From Streptomyces violaceusniger (GTDB taxonomy: Bacteria > Actinomycetota > Actinomycetes > Streptomycetales > Streptomycetaceae), in contig BJHW01000001.1 of NCBI GenBank assembly GCA_005405945.1, forward strand, positions 1,488,001 through 1,552,000: a stretch of DNA of 64,000 nt, read 5' to 3'. The notes below the pieces were generated by a model. It ran no database searches. It was not told where the DNA came from and saw only the letters and a program-made list of their open reading frames with translations. The position numbers and the translations under genes are program-made. Positions 48,089-56,649 of the stretch are shown piece after piece. The stretch's first letter is position 1, and each line of letters begins with the position of its first letter.

Positions 48089-49243
48089 TCAGCCGGGGCT
48101 CACCCACGTGCCCAGGTCGGCGGAGCGGGTCATGGCGTCCAGCACGGTGGCGCTGTACACGGCGTCGTCCAGGGTGGCGCCGTGAGCGGTGCCCTCGGCG
48201 ATGGACCGCAGGAAGTGGTACGCCTCGATCACCTTCAGGTCGTCATAGCCCATGCCGTTGGCCGAGCCGGGCTGGAAGGCGGCGTACTCGCCGTGCCCGG
48301 GTCCGACGTACACGGTGGAGACGGGCTGGTCCTGGTACGCGGTGCCGCGGCTGACGCCGAGTTCGCCCATCCGCCGGAAGTCCCAGAACACCGCGCCCTT
48401 GGTGCCGTGGATCTCGAAGCCGTAGGTGTTCTGTTCGCCGACCGAGACCCGGCAGGCCTCCAGCACCCCGCGGGCACCGGAGGCGAAGCGCAGCAGGCAG
48501 GAGACGTAGTCCTCGTTCTCCACCGGGCCCAGCTCGCCGCCCGTGGCCCGGGTGTGACCGGCGGTGGCGCCGGTGGGGCGGGCCCGCTCGGGCACGAACA
48601 CGGCGGTGTCGGCGGTGAGCGCGTCGATCTCACCGAGCAGGAAACGGGCCAGGTCCACTCCGTGGGAGGCGAGGTCGCCGAGCACTCCGCTGCCGCCGCG
48701 CGCACGTTCGTAGCGCCAGGTCAGGGCGGATTCGGGATGGGCCGCGTAGTCGCTGAAGAGGCGGACGCGGGCATGGGTGACGGCGCCGATCTCCCCGGCG
48801 GCGATCATGGCGCGGGCGGTCTGGACGGCGGGTGCGTTGCGGTAGTTGAAGCCGACCGCGCCCCGGACCCCGGCCTCGGCCACGGCCCCGGCGACCGCGC
48901 GGGCGTCGTCGGCGGTGAGGCCCACCGGCTTCTCGATCCAGATGTGCTTGCCCGCCCTGGCCATGGCGACGCCGATCTCGCGGTGCAGGAAGTTCGGCGC
49001 CGCGATGCTCACCGCCTGGACGCGGGGGTCGGCGGCGACCTCCTGCCAGTCCCGGGCGGCGGTGGCGAAGCCGTACCGCCCGGCGGCCTCCTCGGCCCGG
49101 CCGGGCACCTCGTCGGCGACGGCGACCAGTTCGGGCCGTACGGCCAGCTGCGGGAAGTGGTGCGGCAGCCGGACGTACGCCTGGGTGTGCACCCGTCCCA
49201 TCCAGCCGAATCCCACGACGGCGACCCCGAGCGTACTCACCAT
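48089..49243 (-). CDS. Gfo/Idh/MocA-family oxidoreductase
   Basis: This 384-aa protein has the NAD(P) site VAVVGFGWMGRVHTQAY at the N-terminus, VSIAAPNFLHREIGVAMARAGKHIWIEKPVGLTADDA with the EKP motif, and GGSGVLGDLASHGVDLARFLLG with the conserved Asp and His. It oxidises or epimerises a sugar or inositol derivative. The ATG at 49243 follows GAAGGG. It is divergent from a LacI regulator, and mirrored 12-base operators stand in the shared promoter region. This indicates sugar-induced expression through that regulator. Confidence 0.89.
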   Translation of the reverse strand: MVSTLGVAVVGFGWMGRVHTQAYVRLPHHFPQLAVRPELVAVADEVPGRAEEAAGRYGFATAARDWQEVAADPRVQAVSIAAPNFLHREIGVAMARAGKHIWIEKPVGLTADDARAVAGAVAEAGVRGAVGFNYRNAPAVQTARAMIAAGEIGAVTHARVRLFSDYAAHPESALTWRYERARGGSGVLGDLASHGVDLARFLLGEIDALTADTAVFVPERARPTGATAGHTRATGGELGPVENEDYVSCLLRFASGARGVLEACRVSVGEQNTYGFEIHGTKGAVFWDFRRMGELGVSRGTAYQDQPVSTVYVGPGHGEYAAFQPGSANGMGYDDLKVIEAYHFLRSIAEGTAHGATLDDAVYSATVLDAMTRSADLGTWVSPG

Positions 49244-49256
49244 GACTGCCCTTCTT

Positions 49257-49350
49257 TGGACCGTTCCAGATCTCTCCCGGCCCACACTGAAAGCCCTCTC
49301 TCCAGGTGTCAACCCCTTTGACAATCGCGTCCGCACTGTGGAACGGTCCA
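49257..49350. promoter_or_regulatory. Pair of LacI-type operators in the divergent promoter
   Basis: TGGACCGTTCCA (49257-49268) lies just before the oxidoreductase start, and its exact reverse complement TGGAACGGTCCA (49339-49350) lies just before the LacI start. Each is itself close to a palindrome (TGGA...TCCA). TTGACA at 49318-49323 may be the -35 element of the regulator gene. Paired sites about 80 bases apart would allow looping and joint control of both genes. Confidence 0.7.
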
Positions 49351-49354
49351 GGCC

Positions 49355-50362
49355 ATGAGACCACCGACGATCCGCGATGTCGCCGAACGGGCCGGAGTGT
49401 CGAAGTCGCTGGTCTCCCTGGTGCTGCGCGGCTCCCAGCAGGTGCGCCCCGAGAAGCGGCGGGCCGTCCTGGCCGCCGTCGAGGAGCTCGGCTACCGGCC
49501 CAACGCCGCCGCGCGCAGCCTCAGCGAGCGGCGCACCCGGACCGTCGGGGTGCTCCTCAACGACCTGCGCAACCCCTGGTTCGTGGAGCTGCTCGACGGC
49601 CTCAACTCCGAGCTGTACGCGAGCGGTCTGCGCACCCTGCTGGCCGACGGCCGGCTCAACCGGCGGCTCGGCGAGGACCTCACCCACACCTTCACCGAGC
49701 TGCGGGTGGACGGCCTGATCGCCGTGGGCACGCTCCCGGACCCGGCGGCGGTGCGCACGGCGGCCGCGCGGGTGCCCACGGTGGTCGCGGGCACCCGCGA
49801 ACCCGTGCTGCCCGACGTGGACATCGTCGCGGGCGACGACGAGCTGGGCGCCCGCCTGGCCACCGAGCACCTCATCGGCCTGGGCCACCGGCACATCGCG
49901 CATATCGCGGGGCGGGGCGTGGTGGGCGAACTGCGCCGCCGCGGCTTCGAGGCGGTCATGCGCGAGCACGGCCTGTCCGGGTCGGCGACCGTGGAGCAGG
50001 GCGATCTGACCGAGGAGGGCGGCTACCGGGCCACGGTCCGGCTGCTGGGCGCGCCGCACCGGCCCACCGCGGTCTTCGCGTTCAACGACATGGCCGGGGT
50101 CGGCGCCCTGTCGGCCGCCGGCGAGCTGGGCCTGCGGGTGCCGGGCGACCTCTCCCTCGTCGGCTACGACAACACCTATCTCGCGCGGCTGCGCCATCTG
50201 TGGCTCACCACCGTGGACAACGCCGGTCATGACATGGGCCGCCGCGCCGCGCGCCGGCTGCTCGACCGGATCGCCGACCCCGCACGCCCCGGCGAGGTGG
50301 CCCTCACCGCACCGGCCCTCGAGGTCCGCGGGACGACGGCGCCGCCACATCCGGCGGACTGA
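49355..50362 (+). CDS. LacI-family repressor
   Basis: This 335-aa protein opens with the LacI helix-turn-helix TIRDVAERAGVSKSLVSLVLRGSQQV followed by the hinge helix region RPNAAARSLSERRTRTVGVL. The periplasmic-binding-protein-like core has LNDLRNPWFVELLDG, RHIAHIAGRG, AVFAFNDMAGVGALSAAGELGLRVPGDLSLVGYDNT and a C-terminal RRLLDRIADPARPGE. It probably represses the divergent Gfo/Idh/MocA gene through the mirrored operators. The sugar inducer is unknown. Directly after its stop lies a broken histidine kinase gene. Confidence 0.92.
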   Translation: MRPPTIRDVAERAGVSKSLVSLVLRGSQQVRPEKRRAVLAAVEELGYRPNAAARSLSERRTRTVGVLLNDLRNPWFVELLDGLNSELYASGLRTLLADGRLNRRLGEDLTHTFTELRVDGLIAVGTLPDPAAVRTAAARVPTVVAGTREPVLPDVDIVAGDDELGARLATEHLIGLGHRHIAHIAGRGVVGELRRRGFEAVMREHGLSGSATVEQGDLTEEGGYRATVRLLGAPHRPTAVFAFNDMAGVGALSAAGELGLRVPGDLSLVGYDNTYLARLRHLWLTTVDNAGHDMGRRAARRLLDRIADPARPGEVALTAPALEVRGTTAPPHPAD

Positions 50363-50363
50363 C

Positions 50364-50980
50364 CGTCGCGAACCGGCCGTTGACGTCGCGCGGGAGATGC
50401 ACGATGTGCTGGGGCACCGGCTGACGGTGCTGAGCCTGCACGCGGGGCGCTCGAGTTCCATACGAAGGCTCCCCGGGAGGAGATCGGGAAGGCCGCCGGG
50501 GTGATCCGGGAGAGCGCCCATCTGGCGCTGCGCGATCTGCGTGAGGTGATCGGGGTGCTGCGCACGGGACCGGCGGAGGACGAGCGGCCCCAGCCCGAAC
50601 TGGCGGATCCGGCCCGGCTGGTGGCGGAGGCCCGGGCGGCGGGCGGCCGGATCGAACTGACCGGGCCGCCCGACGGACCGGCCCCGCCGCCCGTGGTGGG
50701 GCGCACGGCGTACCGCATCGTCCAGGAGGCGCTGACCAACGCGCGCAAACACGCGCCGGGCGCGGCGGTCACGGTGCGGGTGGCCGGAGGCCCGGCCGAC
50801 CGGCTGGCGGTGGAGGTCCACAACGCGCCACCGCCCGGGGCGGCCGTGGACAGCGCCGGTACGGAAAGCAACGGGCAGGGGCTGGTCGGCCTGGCCGAAC
50901 GGGCCCGGCTGGCGGGCGGCGAGCTGAGCGCGGGCCCCGTCCAGGGCGGTTTCCGGGTGCGCGCCTTGGCGCGGGCCTGA
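50364..50980 (+). pseudogene. Truncated two-component histidine kinase
   Basis: No start codon or sensor region is present. The reading opens two bases after the LacI stop directly in the dimerisation domain, AREMHDVLGHRLTVLSLHAG, with the phospho-His. A G4 run near 50450 should be G5; after correction EFHTKAPREEIGKAAGVIRESAHLALRDLREVIGVLRTG follows. The HATPase has YRIVQEALTNARKHAPGAAV and GQGLVGLAERARLAGGELSAG. The family normally has 150 or more extra N-terminal residues with membrane helices. A deletion probably joined the LacI gene to the kinase remainder. Confidence 0.78.
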
Positions 50981-51541
50981 TGCTGGGCGGGGCCCCGGAC
51001 ATCGAGGTCGTCGCGGAGGCCGACGGGGCGGAGGTTCCGGCCCGATGTGGTGCTGATGGGCATCCGGATGCCGGGCGTCGACGGGCTGACCGCCACCACC
51101 GAGCTCCGGGCCCGGCCCGGCGCCCCGGAGGTGCTGGTGCTGACCACCTTCCACACCGACGGCCATGTGCTGCGGGCGCTGCGCGGCGGCGCGGCCGGGT
51201 TCCTCCTCAAGGACACCCCGCCGGGGGACATCGTCGCGGCCATCCGGACGGTGGCCGCCGGGGATCCGGTGCTCTCCCCCGCCGTCATCCGCCGCCTCAT
51301 CGCGCAGGTGGCGGACGGCGGGCAAGAGGACCGGGCCACCGCCGCCCGGGCCCGGCTGGCGCTGCTGGGCGAGCGGGAGCGGGAAGTGGCCCGGGCGGTC
51401 GGGCGGGGTCGGTCCAACGCGGAGATCGCCCGGGAGTTGCATCTGGCGCTGCCGACGGTGAAGGCCCACGTGTCGCGCATCCTGACCCGGCTGGATCTCA
51501 ACAACCGCGTCCAGATCGCCCTGCTGGTCCATGACGCATGA
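50980..51541 (+). pseudogene. Degenerate NarL/LuxR-type response regulator
   Basis: It overlaps the kinase stop at ATG 50980 but opens at MLGGAPDIEVVAEAD, about 20 residues into a receiver domain, so the acidic pocket is missing. Around 51035-51045 the frame shifts and some seven or eight residues are lost. The phospho-acceptor block then reads DVVLMGIRMPG, with Gly where the family has Asp (DVVLMDIRMPG). The rest is well kept: a LTTFHTDG core, GFLLKDTPP and a LuxR helix-turn-helix (LLGEREREVARAVGRGRSNAEIARELHLALPTVKAH, given here in part). The protein cannot be phosphorylated normally. Confidence 0.78.
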
Positions 51542-51844
51542 GCGTCGGACGACGGCTGAACGCCACTCCTCGCACCCCTGAGGGCGAACGATGCGAGACA
51601 TTTTAAATCAGTCGCTTGACTTAAGTATGGCCCATGGGGTTGCCTGATCTTGTCGATGACCGCCCCGCCCCGGACCGAGGGAGAGCGTCGTGACTCCAGT
51701 GGTGACTTCAGGAGACGGCGAGCCGTTACTCAGCTGTCCGATCCCCAGCGATACGACGCTGGGACCACCCGCCGAGTGGGCCCGGCCGCGGCGGCGGGGC
51801 CTGGCCATGGGTGGGCTGCGCGACCTCCCGGTGCGGTGGTGACC
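51542..51844. promoter_or_regulatory. Upstream region of the TetR-P450 operon
   Basis: This 303-base gap has an AT-rich patch at 51600-51630 with TTTTAAATCAGTC and TTGACTTAAGT, including an AGTC-GCTT-GACT inverted motif (51610-51621) that could be a TetR operator or promoter. The remainder is GC-rich. An upstream in-frame extension of the TetR reading exists here but looks non-coding. Confidence 0.45.
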
Positions 51845-52489
51845 ATGGCGGGCAGGGCCGTACGGCAGGAGCGCGCCGATGCCACGCGTGGGGCGATCCT
51901 CGCCGCCGCGGAGCGGCTGTTCGCCGAGCGCGGGGTGTACGCGGTCTCCAACCGCCAGGTCAGCGAGGCCGCGGGGCAGGGCAACAACGCGGCGGTCGGC
52001 TACCACTTCGGCACCAAGGCCGACCTGGTGCGGGCGATCGCCCGGCAACACGCCGAGCAGGTCGAGCGGTTGCGCCTGCGGATGCTGGGCGAGGTCGGCG
52101 ACTCCACCGACGTACGGGACTGGGTGGCCGCTCTGGTGCGCCCGGTCCTCGAGCACCTGGCGGAGCTGCCCAGCCCGACCTGGTACGCGCGGTTCTGCGC
52201 TCAGGTGATGACCGATCCGGCGCTCCACGAGATCATGACCGATGAGTCCCTGGCCTCTCCGGCGCTGCGGCGGACCGTCGAAGGGTTCAACCGGTGCCTC
52301 CCCGAGCTGCCGATCGAGGTGCACATCGAGCGCGGGGCGATGGCGCGCCATCTGATCCTGCACATGTGCGCCGAGCGGGAGCGCGCGCTCGCCGAGAACA
52401 CCGCCACGCCCCGGTCCAGCTGGCACGACGCCGCCACCGGCCTGATCGACGGAATCGTCGGGCTGTGGCTGGCGCCCGTCACCCGCTGA
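51845..52489 (+). CDS. TetR-family regulator of the P450 operon
   Basis: This 214-aa protein starts at ATG 51845 with the TetR DNA-binding domain: AGRAVRQERADATRGAIL, AERLFAERGVYAVSNRQVSEAAGQ and NNAAVGYHFGTKADLVRAIA. The C-terminal ligand domain has WYARFCAQVMTDPALHEIM, a pattern often seen in repressors beside P450 genes. It lies 89 bases upstream of a cytochrome P450 and its ferredoxin in the same direction and probably controls them. Nearby GTG codons (51836, 51839) are alternative starts. Confidence 0.87.
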   Translation: MAGRAVRQERADATRGAILAAAERLFAERGVYAVSNRQVSEAAGQGNNAAVGYHFGTKADLVRAIARQHAEQVERLRLRMLGEVGDSTDVRDWVAALVRPVLEHLAELPSPTWYARFCAQVMTDPALHEIMTDESLASPALRRTVEGFNRCLPELPIEVHIERGAMARHLILHMCAERERALAENTATPRSSWHDAATGLIDGIVGLWLAPVTR

Positions 52490-52578
52490 CCGCGGCCTTC
52501 GCACACCAGCGGCCCGTCGAGGGCCGTCGGGGGAACAACGGGGGTTCCACCACACGCCTCAAACGAATTGAGGGAGCG

Positions 52579-53808
52579 ATGACCAGCACAGTGAACCCGG
52601 TGGACGAGCGCGCCGCGCGGGCCCCGGAGTTTCCGATGGCCAGGGCGGCGGGCTGCCCGTTCGACCCGCCCCCGGAGCTGCGGGACCTTCAGCAAGAGGG
52701 CCCGCTGGCGAGGGTCCGCCTGTGGGACGGCAGCACACCGTGGCTGGTGACCCGGTACGCCGATCAGCGGGCGTTGCTGGGCGACCCGAGGGTCAGCGCC
52801 GACATCTACCGGCCCGGCTACCCCCGCCAGGCCCCGATGCCGCCCGGAGGTTCGGGGGTCAGCTTCATCCTGAAGGACGACCCCGAGCACGCCCGGCTGC
52901 GACGGATGGTGACGGCGCCGTTCGCCATCAAGCGGGTGGAGGCCATGCGGCCCGGTGTGCAGAAGATCGTGGACGATCTGATCGACGAGATGCTGGCCGG
53001 TCCGAACCCGGTGGACCTGGTGGAGGCGTTCGCCCTGCCGGTGCCCTCGCTGGTCATCTGTCAGCTGCTCGGAGTGCCCTACGCCGACCACGACTTCTTC
53101 CAGGACAACAGCAAGGTCATCATCAACCGGGACGTCACCCCCGAGCAGCGCTCGACGGCCCATGGCAACCTGATCGAGTATCTGGACGGCCTGATGGGCG
53201 AGAAGATCGCCCACCCCGCGGACGATCTGCTGTCCGGTCTCGCCGAGCGGGTCACGGCGGGCGAGCTGTCCCGCAACGAGGCGGCGCAGATGGGTGTGCT
53301 GCTGCTGATCGCGGGCCACGAGACCACCGCGAACATGATCGCGCTCGGCACCCTCGCCCTGTTCGAGCACCCCGAGCAACTCGCCCTGCTGCGCGACACC
53401 GACGATCGCCGGCTGATCGACTCGGCGGTGGAGGAGCTCCTGCGCTATCTGCACATCACCCACAGCGGGCGGCGCCGGGTGGCGGTGGAGGACATCGAGA
53501 TCGGCGGGGAGGTCATCCGCGCGGGCGAGGGGCTGATCCTGGCCAATGACATCGCCAACCGCGACCCCGGGATGTTCCCCGAGCCCGACCGGCTGGACCT
53601 CCGGCGTGACGCCCGCCGTCATGTGGCCTTCGGCTTCGGGGTGCACCAGTGCCTGGGCCAGCCACTGGCCCGGATGGAGCTCCAGGTCGTCTACGGCACC
53701 CTCTACCGCCGCATCCCCACCCTGCGGCCGGCCGCCGAGCTGGAGCGGATCCCGTTCAAACACGACGGATCGGTCTACGGCGTCTACGAACTGCCCGTGA
53801 CGTGGTGA
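52579..53808 (+). CDS. Cytochrome P450, CYP105-like
   Basis: This 409-aa soluble P450 follows AGGGAGC at a good distance. It has the oxygen-binding I-helix LLLIAGHETTANMIALG, the K-helix SAVEELLRYLHITHSGRRRVA with ExxR, and the heme loop FGFGVHQCLGQPLARMEL with the axial Cys. The sequence pattern is that of the CYP105 group, which hydroxylates macrolides, terpenoids and xenobiotics. A dedicated [3Fe-4S] ferredoxin gene follows 14 bases later. The TetR gene upstream suggests induction by the substrate. The native substrate is unknown. Confidence 0.92.
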   Translation: MTSTVNPVDERAARAPEFPMARAAGCPFDPPPELRDLQQEGPLARVRLWDGSTPWLVTRYADQRALLGDPRVSADIYRPGYPRQAPMPPGGSGVSFILKDDPEHARLRRMVTAPFAIKRVEAMRPGVQKIVDDLIDEMLAGPNPVDLVEAFALPVPSLVICQLLGVPYADHDFFQDNSKVIINRDVTPEQRSTAHGNLIEYLDGLMGEKIAHPADDLLSGLAERVTAGELSRNEAAQMGVLLLIAGHETTANMIALGTLALFEHPEQLALLRDTDDRRLIDSAVEELLRYLHITHSGRRRVAVEDIEIGGEVIRAGEGLILANDIANRDPGMFPEPDRLDLRRDARRHVAFGFGVHQCLGQPLARMELQVVYGTLYRRIPTLRPAAELERIPFKHDGSVYGVYELPVTW

Positions 53809-53822
53809 CGAAGGAGAAGCTG

Positions 53823-54017
53823 ATGAAGGTGACCGTCGACCAGGACAGGTGCGTGGCCTCCGGCCAGTGTGTGGTGGCCGCGATGGAGGTGTTCGACCAG
53901 CGCGACGAGGACGGCATCGTGGTGCTGCTCAACCCCGAGCCCACGGCCGAGCAGGCCGAGGACGTCCGGCACGCGGCGGCCGTCTGCCCGGCCCTGGCCA
54001 TCGAGATCCAGGACTGA
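53823..54017 (+). CDS. [3Fe-4S]-type ferredoxin, electron donor to the P450
   Basis: This 64-aa ferredoxin has three cysteines placed as C10-VASGQ-C16 and C56-P, the CX5C...CP pattern of Streptomyces P450 ferredoxins of the SoyB/Fdx type with a [3Fe-4S] cluster. It lies 14 bases after the P450 gene behind a GAAGGAGAAG ribosome site. It should pass electrons from a ferredoxin reductase, not coded here, to that P450. A strong terminator follows. Confidence 0.92.
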   Translation: MKVTVDQDRCVASGQCVVAAMEVFDQRDEDGIVVLLNPEPTAEQAEDVRHAAAVCPALAIEIQD

Positions 54018-54039
54018 CGACCCGGCACGCGGGCAACGC

Positions 54040-54081
54040 ATGGGTCGGCGGAGGCGGCCTCGTCCGCCTCCGCCGACCCAT
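54040..54081 (+). terminator. Strong hairpin terminator after the ferredoxin gene
   Basis: Perfect 18-base arms (left 54040-54057 starting ATGGGTCGGCGG, right 54064-54081 ending CCGACCCAT) close over six bases. It separates the TetR-P450-ferredoxin unit from the SDR gene downstream. Confidence 0.85.
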
Positions 54082-54134
54082 CGGGAAGAAACCTACGGTG
54101 AGCGCGGCACGGATCGCCGCGAGGAAAGGAACAC

Positions 54135-54899
54135 GTGAGCAGCACCGGACTCGAGGGTCGTGGCGTCATCGTCACCGGAGCGGGATCGGGAATCGGCCGG
54201 GCCACCGCCCTGGCGCTCGCCCGGGAGGGGGCGCGGGTGCTGGTCGCGGATCTCAACCGGGACGGCGCCGAGCAGGTCGTCGCGGCCATAGGGGCACAAG
54301 GCGGCACGGCCAGGGCCGTCGTCGGCGACCTCGGCGACCAGCGGGTGGTGGACCAGGTCGTGGCCACGGCCGCGGAGGAGTTCGGCGGCCTGGACGTCCT
54401 GGTCAACAACGCCGGCGTCATGGACCGCTTCTCGGCGGCCGCGGACACCGACGACGCCGAATGGGACCGGGTCCTGCGGGTCAATCTGACGGCGCCCTTC
54501 ATGCTCACGAGGGCCGCGCTGCCGCACATGCTGGCCGCGGGCCGCGGTGCGATCGTGTTCACCGCGTCCGAGGCCGCGCTGCGCGGCAGTGCGGCCGGTA
54601 CCGCCTACACCGCCTCCAAACACGGTGTCGTGGGCCTGGTGAAGTCCCTCGCCGTGATGTACCGGGACCAGGGAATCCGTGCCAACGCCATCGCCCCGGG
54701 CGGCACCGCGACCGGCATCCGGGTCGACGCCCGGCCCGGGACTCACGGCCCGGCCGTCATAGGAGCCCATGTCGCGAGCATGGGCAGGATCGCCACGGCC
54801 GAGGAGCAGGCCGCCGCCATCGTCTTCCTCGCCTCCGACGCCGCCAGCAACGTCAACGGCGTCATCCTGCCCGTCGACAACGGCTGGTCCGCCGTCTGA
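54135..54899 (+). CDS. Short-chain dehydrogenase/reductase (glucose/3-oxoacyl reductase type)
   Basis: This 254-aa classical SDR starts at GTG 54135 after GAGGAAAGGA. It has VIVTGAGSGIGRATALALA, LDVLVNNAGVMDRFS, GAIVFTASEAA, YTASKHGVVGL with the catalytic Tyr and Lys, and VFLASDAASNVNGVILPVDNGWSAV. No frame breaks are seen. It is isolated from the P450-ferredoxin pair by a strong terminator and from the following flavoprotein by a 136-base AT-rich promoter region, so it may be a single-gene unit. Its substrate is unknown; it might still serve the same pathway. Confidence 0.9.
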   Translation: MSSTGLEGRGVIVTGAGSGIGRATALALAREGARVLVADLNRDGAEQVVAAIGAQGGTARAVVGDLGDQRVVDQVVATAAEEFGGLDVLVNNAGVMDRFSAAADTDDAEWDRVLRVNLTAPFMLTRAALPHMLAAGRGAIVFTASEAALRGSAAGTAYTASKHGVVGLVKSLAVMYRDQGIRANAIAPGGTATGIRVDARPGTHGPAVIGAHVASMGRIATAEEQAAAIVFLASDAASNVNGVILPVDNGWSAV

Positions 54900-54946
54900 C
54901 GCGGTGGCGAATCGATCACACTGGCCTGTTTTCGATGTTGCAGAAG

Positions 54947-54961
54947 TTGAGCGGGGCTCAA
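54947..54961. promoter_or_regulatory. Short perfect palindrome in the flavoprotein promoter region
   Basis: TTGAGC-GGG-GCTCAA is a 15-base inverted repeat located 75 bases upstream of the flavoprotein start, followed by an AT-rich stretch (GAGATTTAAAGGATATTT) that may hold the -10 region. It is a good operator candidate for the four-gene operon. Confidence 0.5.
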
Positions 54962-55035
54962 TAGAGTGGTTGTTGAGATTTAAAGGATATTTGCACCGCT
55001 TTCCCATGGCATCGCGCTCCTGGAAGGAAGGCACT

Positions 55036-56640
55036 GTGCACAACGAACCTCTCCACTCTTCCGAGGCCCTCGACTACCTCGTGATCGGCGCCGGCCCCGC
55101 CGGCCTCCAACTCGGCTACCAGTTGGCGACGGCGGGGCACCGCTACCGAATTCTGGAAGCCGGAAACAGACCGGGCACCTTCTTCCGCACGTTCCCCCGC
55201 CACCGCCAACTGATCTCCAGCAACAAGGTGCACACCGGCATCGACGACCCCGAGTTCAACCTCCGGATGGACTGGAACTCCCTGCTGTCCCCGGAGCCCG
55301 AGCTGCTCTTCACCCGTTACAGCAAGCGCTATTTCCCGGCCGCCGACGACCTCGTGCGCTATCTGGCCGACTTCGCCGAAGCGTTCGACCTCGACATCGC
55401 CTATGACACCCGGGCGGTACGGATCCGCCGCGACGACGACGGCTTCATCGTCACCGATCAGCACGGCACCGACCACCGCGCCCACCGGCTGGTGATGGCC
55501 ACCGGAGTGAGCCGCCCCTACGTCCCCGATGTGCCGGGCATCGAGACCGCCGAGAACTACACCGTCGTCTCGGTGGACCCCGACGACTTCACCGACCAGC
55601 GCGTGCTGATCCTCGGCAAGGGCAACTCCGCGCTGGAGACGGCCGACAACCTCATCGAGACGGCCGCCGTCATCCATGTGGCCGGACCGCACACCCTGCG
55701 GCTGGCGTGGAAGACCCACTATGTGGGCCATCTGCGCGCCGTCAACAACAACTTCCTCGACACCTACCAGCTCAAGTCGCAGAACGCCGTGCTCGACGGC
55801 CATGTGCTCTCGATCGAGAAGGAGCCGGGCGACGGCGGCCGGTACCGGGTGCGGTTCAGCTTCTCCCGGGCGGACGAGGTCGTGAAGGAACTGCTCTACG
55901 ACCGGATCATCGTGTGCACCGGCTTCCGCTTCGACGCCTCGCCGTTCGACCCCGAGTGCCGCCCCGACCTCGTCATCAACGACCGCTTCGCCGCCCTCAC
56001 CGCGGCCTACGAATCGGTCAACGTGCCCGGGCTGTACTTCGCCGGCACCCTCACCCAGCAGCGCGACTTCAAGCACTCCACCAATGGCTTCATCCATGGA
56101 TTCCGCTACGGCGTACGGGCGTTGAGCCGCATCCTCGACGAACGCCACCACGACCGGCCCTGGCCGCACCAGCCGCTGGCCACCGAGCCGTCCGCGCTGG
56201 CGGACGCCGTGGTGGCACGGGTCAACCGGAGTTCCGCGCTGTGGCAGCAGTTCGGTGTGATCGGCGACCTGCTGGTCGCGGTGGACGGCGATCAGAGCCG
56301 CTATCACGAGGAGGTGCCGGTCGCCTACGCCCATGAATCCCCCCTGACGGCGGGCGCCGACTACTTCCTCGTCACGCTGGAGTACGGCCCCGACCACGAC
56401 AAGGTCGACCCCTTCGACATCACGGTGCGCCGGGCGGCGCAGAACTCGGTCGGGGAAGCCTTCGACGCCTCCTATCTGCATCCGGTGATCCGCCACTTCC
56501 GGGGCGGTGAGCTCCTCGGCACCCACCACATGGCCGAGAACCTGGAGAACGAGTGGAACCACCCGAAGGTCCACCACGCCCCACTGGTCGAGTTCTTCGC
56601 GCGTGAGCTGGACGCACAGCCCACCGGCGCGGGGCGGTGA
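55036..56640 (+). CDS. FOXRED2-like FAD/NAD(P)-dependent oxidoreductase
   Basis: The GTG at 55036 lies behind AAGGAAGG; an earlier in-frame ATG at 55006 is less likely. The 534-aa protein has DYLVIGAGPAGLQLGYQLATAG for FAD, FFRTFPRHRQLISSNKVHTG and FNLRMDWNSLLS, features of the FOXRED2-like branch of flavin monooxygenase relatives, then VLILGKGNSALETADNL for NAD(P)H and FAGTLTQQRDFKHSTNGFIHGFRYG. About 140 C-terminal residues form an extra domain of unknown role. It opens a tight run with a lactate-oxidase-type enzyme, an unusual P450 and an antiporter. The substrate is unknown; hydroxylation of an amine or carbon is possible. Confidence 0.78.
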   Translation: MHNEPLHSSEALDYLVIGAGPAGLQLGYQLATAGHRYRILEAGNRPGTFFRTFPRHRQLISSNKVHTGIDDPEFNLRMDWNSLLSPEPELLFTRYSKRYFPAADDLVRYLADFAEAFDLDIAYDTRAVRIRRDDDGFIVTDQHGTDHRAHRLVMATGVSRPYVPDVPGIETAENYTVVSVDPDDFTDQRVLILGKGNSALETADNLIETAAVIHVAGPHTLRLAWKTHYVGHLRAVNNNFLDTYQLKSQNAVLDGHVLSIEKEPGDGGRYRVRFSFSRADEVVKELLYDRIIVCTGFRFDASPFDPECRPDLVINDRFAALTAAYESVNVPGLYFAGTLTQQRDFKHSTNGFIHGFRYGVRALSRILDERHHDRPWPHQPLATEPSALADAVVARVNRSSALWQQFGVIGDLLVAVDGDQSRYHEEVPVAYAHESPLTAGADYFLVTLEYGPDHDKVDPFDITVRRAAQNSVGEAFDASYLHPVIRHFRGGELLGTHHMAENLENEWNHPKVHHAPLVEFFARELDAQPTGAGR

Positions 56641-56649
56641 CACCGCCCC

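Noticed and set aside
46462..48354. 630-codon plus reading rich in Ser, Pro and Trp opposite the permease genes
   Set aside because: It is the complement of the Gly/Glu/His linker and permease genes. Repeated SPWPPSPS text is an artefact of the repeat.
48089..51601. 1170-codon minus reading through the Gfo/Idh gene, LacI gene and two-component remnants
   Set aside because: Only the last 384 codons match a family. The upstream part is the shadow of the plus-strand LacI and kinase genes; the true start is ATG 49243 behind a ribosome site.
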